From CAYRQF01 sp964615845 (GTDB lineage: Bacteria; Patescibacteriota; Minisyncoccia; Phycocordibacterales; CSBR16-119), in NCBI GenBank assembly GCA_964615845.1, contig CAZTRC010000029.1:1-6058 (forward strand): DNA of 6,058 nt. The letters run 5' to 3'. Both the position numbers and the translations under genes were made by a program. Position 1 is the first letter of the stretch; the number at the start of each line of letters is the position of its first letter. Positions 1 through 5,932 of this stretch are shown piece by piece. Below the pieces are notes generated by a model, which did no database searches, was not told where the DNA came from, and saw only the letters and a list, made by a program, of their open reading frames with translations.

Positions 1-3000
1 CGGTGATGGTGACAACGGGATCAGTTGTATCTATGACATATGATGTTTCGGTGTCCGAGCCAAGATTGGCTGTTCCGTCTTCTGCTTCAATAATGAGATT
101 TCCAGAGCTAGTGATGCTTATCGTACAGTCAACTTCGGTGCCAGATGTCTGAGCACAAGAAAGCGATGCTGTGCCCGCAGTAGATCCGGCTCCCACGGAG
201 ACATCGGCAACGAGAACTCCGAGGTCGTCCGTAACTTCAATCGTTGTGTCGGTAATAGTAGCGTTTGAAGTTTTGGTTGGCGCGGTGATCGTGACCGTCG
301 GCGCAGTTGCGTCAGCGGTGGTAAAACTCCACGCGGTTGTGCTCGCAATTCCGGCGTAACTGTTCCCTGCTGCGTCATCAAACGCCGTGGCATCGACAAG
401 AACGTAATAGCCGGTTGATCCAACCAACGTAACGCTTGGATTTATGGTAATCGTGCTGGTACCAGTACCGGTTACAAAAGCGCCAGCAACATTGATCGTT
501 TCAATCGTTGAATCATCGCTCGTTTTTTTGATGGTGATGTTTCCAGTCTCGACGTCCACAGCCGCATCAAAAGTCATAACGAGGTTCGCTGTGGTTGAAA
601 CGCCCGTTGCGTTGTCGAGAGGTGAAAGGGTTGAAACGCTTGGGTTGGTCGTGTCGATGACGAGCGCTTTGTTCGCGGCGAGATTTGTCGCTGGGACAAA
701 GTTACTCATGGCATTAAGAGCGGCGTCGGCAATCGTTCCCGAAATCGAACCGACGGTAAGATCGGACGACGTATCACCAGACTGAACAGTGTAATTGCAC
801 GTACCACTTGAGGCGCTTGAAACAGTAAATGTGCATGTCCTGTCAGTTGCGCCAGTCTCGAGAGTTACCGTGACATTTCCTGTTGAAGTAACATTTTCGG
901 AGAAGGTCACATCAATATCGATAACTTCGCCAACAGTGTACGAACCATTCGTCTTATCAGAAGTGACATTGGTAATCGTCGGAGCGGTAACGTCGGCAAC
1001 AATTGAATACCCGGCTTCGGTATCAGTTCCCGTTCGTTCCACCAAGTCAGTAGCATTGATGACTAGATCACCAGAAGCCGAAATGCTAATCGTACAGTCA
1101 ACCTGTGTATTTGATGTCTGTGTACACACAAAGGCAGAGGTCGTAGCAGTCGTACTACCGCCAACGACAACATCTTCAGCAATCACGGCGACATCATCAG
1201 TCACTTGGATTGTCGTGTCGGTAATTGTCGAGCCAGAAGACTTCGTCGGCGCGGTAATTGTCACCACCGGCGAGTTTGAGTCGGTTGTTATGTTTTCGTC
1301 AAACGAAACTCCCCAGTTGTAGAGTGGCTCACCTGACGAATCAGATGCTGGAGAAACAGAGTCATCGCTATCGCGTAGGTTTCCGCCAGACTTGGAAGCT
1401 TCGGTCGGGTCACCCTCGGCACTCGAACCAAAGACTTGCGCCGCATATTTAATGCGCGGCGTTGTGCCATCTGGCGCGCCGGAGAGTGTCAGCTCTACAA
1501 CATTGTCCGAAGCAAGCGCGACCGTAGAGAGTGTCGTCGAACCGCCCGTTTGGATGAATTGAAAACCATATTTACCATCGGTTCGCTGGACAACGAGCGT
1601 AGTATCAAGCACGAGAGGCTCAACCGGCACATGGAACCAGACGAAAACGCTTGAACCATTTCTCGCCACAACTTTCGGCATAAGAGGATCCCAATCCTCG
1701 GCCTCGAACAAAACTTTGTCCATAACTTTGGCGAATTGTTCGCCGAGCTGACGGTAACTTTGCCTCTGCAAGTGCACCTCGTCGGCATTAAAAGGGTACT
1801 GATATGTCGGACCAATAAGATACATATCGTCGTCATAGGTACGGTGCGCACGAAGCTGTGCTACAGCAAGGAGATGCGGAAAGCTCGAATTTTGCTGAGA
1901 ATAGAAAAGTGGAATATGGTCAGAGTTTCCGGTTAGCGCATTGAGGTCAGTCTCATAATCGTTCTGCATTTCAGTCAGATAGCCTTCATAGGCCGAAGGG
2001 TTTCCCGTACCATTTCCGAGAGCCGCATCTGATTCGCCGTGAATAAGTGTCACCGCAAGCGGCTGATAAATCCCGGCAAATGTGTCTTCCACAGCGTCTT
2101 TGGTGTTCGTTGCTTGGGTTTGACCACGACCATATCCGTTGCCGGCACCGCCCGTACCCCCTTTCTTGATAACACTGTACGCTGAACCACCCATACCATG
2201 AAGACCCATAACAAACCTGCGCGATGGTGTTACAGGATCATCATATGCAGCCAGAGTGTTCAGCATGCCGGATGATGGCGACTCAATAAGACCTTCATCC
2301 AAGTATTCAAAAGTTTCGATAAGAGGAACCAGGGGCAACTCTGATCCCACCGGTCCGGCATTATTCGTAAATCCTGGATCACCATAGAGCATGAAGTTCT
2401 CATACGGCTGTTCAACCGATAGTGGAGGTGTGCCGGTAGATCCGAGAGAAAGACTCTGTCCATTTGAAAGGATATGATAAAACGTTTGCGTGCCGATAGT
2501 TCTGGTGGCCGTATCAGAAACAACGCCGTCACCCGAAGCGTTCACCGCGCTGACACGGAAGTCGTACGAACTGGTATTCGTAAGTCCGGTAATAGTCGCA
2601 TCGATATCGGTCGATGTCCCATCGGCAAACGTAAGCCACGAGCCAGAGGAAGAAAGTTTGTATTCTATTTTATAATCCGTCACCACTGGAAGTGCAATGA
2701 CCGATTTCCATGTTAGGTATGCTTGCGAATTTCCGGGAATCACTTTCAGATTCAAAACTTTCTCCGGTACGCCCGTATAAAAAGGATTTTTAACATAGAG
2801 CTGGACTTGCTGGACTCCAACATCTTGCGGACCACGGAAATCATCCGGCGCGAAGCCGTTCGTACCATCATAGGCTAGACTGCTCGTACCGAGGATAAAC
2901 CATGAATTTCCGGCAATACCGCCATCTGCTAGTCCTGCCGTGCCGTTGTATTCAAGACCGAAGAAATCGCTGCCAATTAAATTGAAATGGGTTTGTATCT

Positions 3001-4303
3001 CCGAATATCCGGTAACGCCATTGTTGGCATCCGCCGCGTCGTTTGCTGGGTTGTTTGTTTGTTTCCAAATGTTGGCTCTTGTCGCATGCAGATCCGGATA
3101 CATCAGTTTGAAGGTTAGTTTGTCGCTGTCCCCTGCGTCGCGGAAATTTTCTACGTGCGCAAAGGTAGAGAATTTCTGTTCAGTCAAAGGAGTTGCTGAA
3201 GTTTCATTGGTGCTTTTGGCTTCTGTCCAACGTGTCGCACTTGAAAAGACAGCATCACTTGAAGAATTATGAACAAAAACGGGAACCCACAGTCCCACGG
3301 CTTTTGGAGTTGCTGAATCAGTACTGGAGGCCGAGCTCGTGGTAACCCCATCCGTCGAAGAGACGCGGAAATCGTAAGCTAAACCATTGGTCAGTCCGGT
3401 CACAATCGTCCCGGATGTGGTGTCGGTGCCATCAGCAAATGTCGTCCAACTTGAATCAGCCGAGAGCTTGTACTCGATAATAAAATCCGTCGCTGCCATT
3501 TCATCCCAGACCAAACTCACACTGCTATCAATTCCGTAGGCTTTTAAGTTTTGCGGTGTAGAGACCGTGCCACTTTCAGTGAAGTAAAGACTTTGGATAT
3601 CTTCCTGAGTCAGCGCGCGGGAATACTGCCGGACATCGTCAAGATACCCGCCCAAAGAAAGCGTCGAAGTACCGCTCGGCGTCGTTGACTGAGCATGAGA
3701 GCCGAGAATCACTCGATTCGCCGCAGGCGCAGAAACGTCAGAGTATCTCCATAGTACTCCATTTACATACGTGCTAAGAATTCCGGTGCTGCTGTCATAA
3801 ACTTTTACCAAGTGATACCAGGTACTGTTACTAATTGTTCCCAAAGTATCGGATGTCTCTGTGCCGAACTTATTACTTGCAAAGACTACTCGCGTCGGCT
3901 TTACATAAAAATATGCGAGGTTTCCAGAACTCGTCGTGCCCGTACCAAAAATACTTTGGTTTCCAGCCGCATCGGTAATATACACCCAGGCTGACTGCGT
4001 GTAGGACGTGGTCGGATTATTGACCGGCGTGACGATGTAATTTTGAGCGGAAGCCTTCGTAAACTTGGCGACATCTCCGCGCGTGCCGTCGACTTGCGCC
4101 GCGACACCAGTTCCAACCGTGGCGTCGTTGTTGGCTGCGCTGATGTCGTTGCCCAAAGCTCCCGAGTTTTCAAAATCGTAATGAAAGGTGAGGTTTGAAG
4201 TGATGTCTGGCGTCGCTTCAACCGGCTTTGGGTCAATAGCAAAAGACGCCACCAAAATGACCGCTATCAGGAAAAAAGAAAGCGTTTTGTTGAATATCTG
4301 CAC
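1..4303 (-). CDS. Giant secreted LamG / Fn3 / SASA-type esterase / Ig-like repeat protein (3' end outside window)
   Basis: A single frame is open without any stop from the GTG at 4303 to the left edge (1434 codons visible, C-terminus missing). Domains in order, by residue: signal peptide 1-30; LamG-like 33-240; Fn3 250-333; unassigned module 335-511; Fn3 512-601; SGNH/SASA-like esterase about 605-1004; Ig-like repeats from 1011 to the edge. The likely role is an exported or surface-anchored enzyme that binds a glycan (LamG) and removes acyl groups from it, with the Ig-like repeats as a stalk; this role is inferred. An in-frame TGA lies 15 bases before the GTG, and no other common start codon lies between them, so GTG is the most upstream start and gives a textbook signal peptide. 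No Shine-Dalgarno is seen; an extended -10-like TGATATCAT ends 6 bases before the GTG. Any sorting or anchoring signal would lie beyond the edge, so cell-wall, S-layer or free secretion cannot be decided. Existence of the gene is near certain; substrate is unknown. Confidence 0.93.
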   Translation of the reverse strand, partial: MQIFNKTLSFFLIAVILVASFAIDPKPVEATPDITSNLTFHYDFENSGALGNDISAANNDATVGTGVAAQVDGTRGDVAKFTKASAQNYIVTPVNNPTTSYTQSAWVYITDAAGNQSIFGTGTTSSGNLAYFYVKPTRVVFASNKFGTETSDTLGTISNSTWYHLVKVYDSSTGILSTYVNGVLWRYSDVSAPAANRVILGSHAQSTTPSGTSTLSLGGYLDDVRQYSRALTQEDIQSLYFTESGTVSTPQNLKAYGIDSSVSLVWDEMAATDFIIEYKLSADSSWTTFADGTDTTSGTIVTGLTNGLAYDFRVSSTDGVTTSSASSTDSATPKAVGLWVPVFVHNSSSDAVFSSATRWTEAKSTNETSATPLTEQKFSTFAHVENFRDAGDSDKLTFKLMYPDLHATRANIWKQTNNPANDAADANNGVTGYSEIQTHFNLIGSDFFGLEYNGTAGLADGGIAGNSWFILGTSSLAYDGTNGFAPDDFRGPQDVGVQQVQLYVKNPFYTGVPEKVLNLKVIPGNSQAYLTWKSVIALPVVTDYKIEYKLSSSGSWLTFADGTSTDIDATITGLTNTSSYDFRVSAVNASGDGVVSDTATRTIGTQTFYHILSNGQSLSLGSTGTPPLSVEQPYENFMLYGDPGFTNNAGPVGSELPLVPLIETFEYLDEGLIESPSSGMLNTLAAYDDPVTPSRRFVMGLHGMGGSAYSVIKKGGTGGAGNGYGRGQTQATNTKDAVEDTFAGIYQPLAVTLIHGESDAALGNGTGNPSAYEGYLTEMQNDYETDLNALTGNSDHIPLFYSQQNSSFPHLLAVAQLRAHRTYDDDMYLIGPTYQYPFNADEVHLQRQSYRQLGEQFAKVMDKVLFEAEDWDPLMPKVVARNGSSVFVWFHVPVEPLVLDTTLVVQRTDGKYGFQFIQTGGSTTLSTVALASDNVVELTLSGAPDGTTPRIKYAAQVFGSSAEGDPTEASKSGGNLRDSDDSVSPASDSSGEPLYNWGVSFDENITTDSNSPVVTITAPTKSSGSTITDTTIQVTDDVAVIAEDVVVGGSTTATTSAFVCTQTSNTQVDCTISISASGDLVINATDLVERTGTDTEAGYSIVADVTAPTITNVTSDKTNGSYTVGEVIDIDVTFSENVTSTGNVTVTLETGATDRTCTFTVSSASSGTCNYTVQSGDTSSDLTVGSISGTIADAALNAMSNFVPATNLAANKALVIDTTNPSVSTLSPLDNATGVSTTANLVMTFDAAVDVETGNITIKKTSDDSTIETINVAGAFVTGTGTSTITINPSVTLVGSTGYYVLVDATAFDDAAGNSYAGIASTTAWSFTTADATAPTVTITAPTKTSNATITDTTIEVTDDLGVLVADVSVGAGSTAGTASLSCAQTSGTEVDCTISITSSGNLIIEAEDGTANLGSDTETSYVIDTTDPVVTIT
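23..304 (-). repeat. Ig-like repeat, type A, copy 2
   Basis: Residues 1334-1427. It begins APTVTITAPTKTSNATITDT and has the same CX9C spacing (C1383/C1393) as copy 1. Residue D1428 onwards (DPVVTIT) reads as the start of a further type A-like unit cut off by the window edge, so the repeat array is longer than what is visible. Confidence 0.82.
305..646 (-). repeat. Ig-like repeat, type C (Big_5-like)
   Basis: Residues 1220-1333. The opening NPSVSTLSPLDNATGVSTTA, the strand LVMTFDAAVDVETGNI and the ending FDDAAGNSYAG...WSFTTAD are the hallmarks of the Big_5 (bacterial Ig-like) family, where the first part reads 'sPa.ga.gVs.ta.l.ltFs..v'. It has no cysteine, unlike the type A and B units beside it. 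Confidence 0.82.
647..985 (-). repeat. Ig-like repeat, type B (SwmB/calx-like)
   Basis: Residues 1107-1219, with APTITNVTSDKTNGSYTVGE, VIDIDVTFSENV and YTVQSGDTSSDLTVGSI. The pattern 'vG..i.i.v.Fse.v..tg.p...l' is typical of bacterial Ig-like domains from large surface proteins. It carries its own cysteine pair, C1157 and C1169. It ends with VIDTTNP, a linker also seen, as VIDTTDP, at the end of type A copy 2. Confidence 0.75.
986..1273 (-). repeat. Ig-like repeat, type A, copy 1
   Basis: Residues 1011-1106, starting SPVVTITAPTKSSGSTITDT and containing the CX9C pair C1060/C1070 (CTQTSNTQVDC). It is paired with copy 2 at 23-304 and is strongly similar to it in protein, with many synonymous differences in DNA. 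The fold is most likely a bacterial Ig-like beta sandwich used as a stalk. The cysteines probably form a disulfide after export. Confidence 0.8.
1292..2491 (-). other. SGNH/SASA-type carbohydrate esterase domain
   Basis: Residues about 605-1004. It contains the SGNH-hydrolase blocks in order: nucleophile motif FYHILSNGQSLSLG with Ser617 in GQS; a glycine-rich HGMGGS stretch at 702-707; the block LIHGESDA (His755 to Asp759), matching the 'QGEsd' block of sialate O-acetylesterase/DUF303-type enzymes; and the acid/histidine block DEVHL with Asp841 and His844. All expected catalytic residues are present, so it should be active as an acyl or acetyl esterase on a glycan. A C-terminal beta-rich part runs from WDPL (W871) through GNLRDSD (974-980) to PLYNWGVSF (W997); this part recurs, as I recall, in the GQSLSxG variant of the family. 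Exact substrate is not readable from sequence. Confidence 0.8.
2501..2770 (-). other. Fibronectin type III domain 2
   Basis: Residues about 512-601, beginning VPEKVLNLKVIPGNSQAYLTW and including TDYKIEYKLSSSGSW, ATITGLTNTSSYDFRVSAVN and GVVSDTATRT. It shares the phrase TFADGT.T with Fn3 domain 1, so the two are internal duplicates. It directly precedes the esterase domain. Confidence 0.88.
2771..3301 (-). other. Unassigned extracellular module between two Fn3 domains
   Basis: Residues about 335-511 do not fit LamG, Fn3 or the esterase. Landmarks are FSTFAHVENFRDAGDSDKL, IWKQTNNP (W413), VTGYSEIQ (from residue 430), GNSWFILGT and a C-terminal VQQVQLYVKNPF (V504). From memory the order W.QT.NP ... 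VTGy..I ... GnsW..iG ... QVeLYv resembles an unnamed module in some algal and metazoan extracellular proteins. That is recollection and not a database result. Probable role is binding or structure; no catalytic motif is visible. Confidence 0.45.
3305..3556 (-). other. Fibronectin type III domain 1
   Basis: Residues about 250-333. It starts TPQNLKAYGIDSSVSLVWDE and contains DFIIEYKLSADSSW, VTGLTNGLAYDFRVSS and a closing ATPK. These are the usual Fn3 landmarks: the 'W' of strand B, the 'Y.v.y' strand C and the 'l.pgt.Y.frV.a' strand F. Fn3 modules act as spacers in bacterial glycoside-active enzymes. It is closely similar to the second Fn3 module of the same protein. Confidence 0.85.
3584..4207 (-). 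other. LamG-like (concanavalin-type jelly roll) domain
   Basis: Residues about 33-240. The domain opens with the LTFHYDFENSG strand and closes with LDDVRQYSRALTQEDIQSLY (residues 221-240), which is the standard ending of the Laminin_G_3 family (aDDvriynraLs.eEI..L). A central stretch around NSTWYHLVKVYD and LSTYVNG also matches the family pattern 'tWyHva.vyd...l.lYvNG'. Such domains usually bind carbohydrates or mediate adhesion in bacterial surface proteins. Its position before the esterase suggests targeting to a polysaccharide; that is inference. Confidence 0.85.
4214..4303 (-). other. Sec signal peptide of the giant protein
   Basis: Residues 1-30 begin MQIFNKTLSFF, with one lysine in the n-region and a hydrophobic core of about 15 residues (LSFFLIAVILVASFA). 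The most likely cleavage is VEA|TPD after residue 30; SFA at residue 22 is an alternative. There is no lipobox cysteine, so signal peptidase I rather than a lipoprotein route is expected. It directs the whole protein out of the cytoplasm. Confidence 0.85.
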
Positions 4304-4309
4304 GCATCC

Positions 4310-4318
4310 ATGATATCA
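4310..4318 (-). promoter_or_regulatory. Candidate extended -10 element just before the giant gene
   Basis: On the minus strand TGATATCAT reads as TGn plus TATCAT, five of six matches to TATAAT with an extended TG. It ends 6 bases before the GTG start, so transcription would begin at or next to the start codon. No convincing -35 hexamer stands 16-18 bases upstream (best is TTTTCC). There is no Shine-Dalgarno in the gap. A chance match is possible. Confidence 0.4.
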
Positions 4319-4350
4319 CAAGACTCTCTGTATAAAAATCTGGAAAACCT

Positions 4351-5388
4351 CTAAAAAATCTTGTTTTTCAACCTTTTGTAGTTCTTTTTGTATTGATTGG
4401 GGTGCTTCTGTCTATCGGCTCGAATAAAGAATCGGTTTAGGTCTTTTGGCATCTTATCGAAGATTTGGCAAATTCGTGAACAGTAGCCATCTAGCCTCTC
4501 CGTGCAGGACTCGCAACCGATGAAAAGAATGTGGCAGAACTGATTTTTGCAATGCATATAATCATCACATTTTACTTTTTCGCAAATTTGGCAATCAGAA
4601 ATTATCTCGTCGCCTACTCGCTCACCAAGTCGCTCATCGAAGACAAAATTCTTACCGCGGAATTTATTTGGCAAATTCTTTTCTCTGACTTCGTGCGCGT
4701 AACCGATTACTCCGCCAAGTACGTGTTTAACATTCTGAAAACCTTTGTGCTTCATCCAAGCACTCGCTTTCTCACAGCGTATCCCGCCGGTGCAATACAA
4801 AAGAATTTCTTCGTCCTTTTCATCCCGAAACATCTCATGAACTTTCTGGAGCTGCTCGCGAAACGTGTCGACTGGCATAATCTTTGCCTTTTCAAAATGA
4901 CCAATGGCGGCTTCGTAGAGATTTCGCATGTCGATGACAGTCGCACCGCGATCAATCATGTCGTTTACTTCGGTTGCGGTCGCATACTCACCAGTATTGC
5001 CGGGGTCAAACGTCGTGTCATCGAGTCCATCAGCCACGATTTTCTCGCGAACTTTTATGATCAGTTTCAAAAATGAAGACATCCCCTTTTCCTCGACAGC
5101 AAGCTTGTATGGCACGCCGGTAAATTCTGGAAGTCCTTGGATAAACGCATCGAACTTCTCGAAGTTATGCTCTGGCACATTCATCTGGGCATTGATGCCT
5201 TCATGAGCGACGTATATTCGGCCGAGACATCCGAGCTCGCGGAATTTCTCAAAAAGAAAATCCCGCATAGCTCTTGGGTCCGCGATCTTTACGTATTTGT
5301 AGAAAGACATCGTCCGACGTCGAAAATTCTCCTTGGCAAGGTCAGCCAGAAGCTCTTCTTTTGATTTTAGATTCGCTTTCAGGTTCAT
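4351..5388 (-). CDS. trhO: tRNA uridine(34) 5-hydroxylase TrhO (rhodanese family, YceA-like)
   Basis: TrhO performs O2-dependent hydroxylation of uridine 34 in tRNA anticodons to 5-hydroxyuridine, the first step towards further wobble modification; it acts in the cytoplasm. The 345-residue product is near the usual length (E. coli YceA is about 350). It has the N-terminal acylphosphatase-like part (MSFYKYVKIADPRAMRD, GRIYVAHEGINAQMNVP), then KVREKIVADGLDD, then the rhodanese domain with VIDMRNLYE and the active-site loop CTGGIRCEKASAWMKHKGF, catalytic Cys199. A C-terminal cysteine-rich tail (C266, C269, C274, C280, C285, C292, C295, C303, C307) follows NFVFDERLGER and probably binds metal. 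A TTG at 5412 is in frame, eight codons upstream. I prefer the ATG at 5388 because homologues need nothing before it and an extended -10-like element would overlap the longer version. It lies 47 bases upstream of the giant surface gene on the same strand. Confidence 0.96.
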   Translation of the reverse strand: MNLKANLKSKEELLADLAKENFRRRTMSFYKYVKIADPRAMRDFLFEKFRELGCLGRIYVAHEGINAQMNVPEHNFEKFDAFIQGLPEFTGVPYKLAVEEKGMSSFLKLIIKVREKIVADGLDDTTFDPGNTGEYATATEVNDMIDRGATVIDMRNLYEAAIGHFEKAKIMPVDTFREQLQKVHEMFRDEKDEEILLYCTGGIRCEKASAWMKHKGFQNVKHVLGGVIGYAHEVREKNLPNKFRGKNFVFDERLGERVGDEIISDCQICEKVKCDDYMHCKNQFCHILFIGCESCTERLDGYCSRICQIFDKMPKDLNRFFIRADRQKHPNQYKKNYKRLKNKIF

Positions 5389-5395
5389 AAACTCG

Positions 5396-5404
5396 ATATT
5401 AGCA
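5396..5404 (-). promoter_or_regulatory. Candidate extended -10 element of trhO
   Basis: On the minus strand TGCTAATAT reads as TGn plus TAATAT and ends 7 bases before the ATG at 5388, the spacing expected for a leaderless transcript. No good -35 was found, and the only purine-rich bases before the ATG (GAG, three bases away) are too close for a Shine-Dalgarno. The AT-rich surroundings make a chance match likely enough to keep confidence low. Confidence 0.3.
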
Positions 5405-5431
5405 AAAATCAAAAAATTGACCAGGTGCGCC

Positions 5432-5459
5432 TTGACTTCCAGCCACCAAATGTTACGTT
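5432..5459 (+). promoter_or_regulatory. Candidate promoter of the small exported protein gene
   Basis: TTGACT at 5432-5437 (five of six to TTGACA), a 16-base spacer, then TACGTT at 5454-5459 preceded by TGT, giving an extended -10 whose first, second and last positions fit the consensus. The start codon at 5502 would follow a leader of about 35 bases. It sits in the 113-base gap between the two divergent genes. Confidence 0.35.
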
Positions 5460-5501
5460 TAGATTAGGAATTCTCCTCACCCGCTAGACACCCAGAAGCC
5501 C

Positions 5502-5879
5502 ATGAAGCTCTATCACACACTCTTCGCGCTCACTTTTGTCTGTTGCGCAGGCATAGGCAACGCCCAACAATATTCGGCTAAAGGTGCCGAAACCGAAGCA
5601 ACTGTCACCATGGTGACCAGTGACAAGGTTTTTGTCACACTCGGGGACGCAAGCCGATTCCCTACCTGCTCGCTGATCTTCATCCGTACGGACACATCGG
5701 GCGATTACGTTGTCTCTGTCTGCGCTTCTGGTGGGGGCAAGCTAACCCTCACAAGCATCCAGTCCGGATCACCATTCCCGCTGTCCGGCTTGGTCCACGA
5801 CACCCGCATCCGCATCGCGCCTTATGTCGGTCAGCTAGTCTCAAGACCATGCGACCCCTGCGCCACATACGACATGTGA
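5502..5879 (+). CDS. Small exported cysteine-containing protein of unknown function
   Basis: I do not recognise this 125-residue protein. It begins MKLYHTLFALTFVCCAGIGNA, a Sec signal peptide with cleavage predicted after A21 (GNA|QQYS). The two cysteines at 14-15 do not sit in a good lipobox, so a soluble secreted or periplasmic-type product is favoured over a lipoprotein. The mature part of about 104 residues is beta-rich by eye (VTMVTSDKVFVTLGD, YVVSVCASGG, LTLTSIQSG, RIRIAPYVG) and has C56, C74 and a C-terminal C117-x-x-C120 near the end, consistent with two disulfides or a redox/metal pair. An in-frame TAG at 5460-5462 fixes ATG 5502 as the first common start; only a weak GAAG precedes it. 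C-rich third positions, more so than in the neighbours, support real coding and hint at different expression or origin. A terminator follows 22 bases after the stop. Confidence 0.8.
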   Translation: MKLYHTLFALTFVCCAGIGNAQQYSAKGAETEATVTMVTSDKVFVTLGDASRFPTCSLIFIRTDTSGDYVVSVCASGGGKLTLTSIQSGSPFPLSGLVHDTRIRIAPYVGQLVSRPCDPCATYDM

Positions 5880-5901
5880 ACCACAGCGAAGCGAAAGGAA
5901 C

Positions 5902-5932
5902 GCCCCGGCAACGGGGCTTTCACTTTTCTATT
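5902..5932 (+). terminator. Rho-independent terminator with GCAA tetraloop
   Basis: Perfect six-base stem GCCCCG/CGGGGC (5902-5907 with 5912-5917) closed by a GCAA loop of the GNRA class, followed by TTTCACTTTTCTATTTTT. The T-rich tail is on the plus strand, so it ends the small exported-protein gene. On the minus strand the tail (GTTCCTTT) is poorer, so termination of the convergent gene is possible but weaker. Confidence 0.88.

Noticed and set aside
444..785. Plus-strand open frame of 113 codons
   Set aside because: Antisense shadow of Ig-like repeats B and C in the giant gene.
795..1322. Plus-strand open frame of 175 codons, Val/Thr-rich
   Set aside because: It is the complement of the Ig-like repeats; its valine/threonine-rich composition is a by-product of the repetitive Thr/Val/Ala codons on the other strand.
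3901..4242. Minus-strand open frame of 113 codons in another frame
   Set aside because: Arginine-rich out-of-frame product of the LamG coding region; the real frame continues through it.
4297..4310. ATG start on the minus strand at 4311-4309 just upstream of the GTG
   Set aside because: It is in a different frame and reaches a TGA after 14 codons, so it does not start the giant protein.
4531..5076. Plus-strand open frame of 181 codons
   Set aside because: It lies wholly antisense to trhO, whose product matches a known family along its length; no start signal or family resemblance in the antisense frame.
5389..5412. Eight-codon N-terminal extension of trhO starting at TTG 5412
   Set aside because: TTG start without ribosome binding site; it adds residues not needed by the family and covers the likely -10 element. 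It cannot be fully excluded.
5465..5485. Shine-Dalgarno-like GTGAGGAG on the minus strand
   Set aside because: No start codon follows at a usable distance, so it is not tied to any gene.
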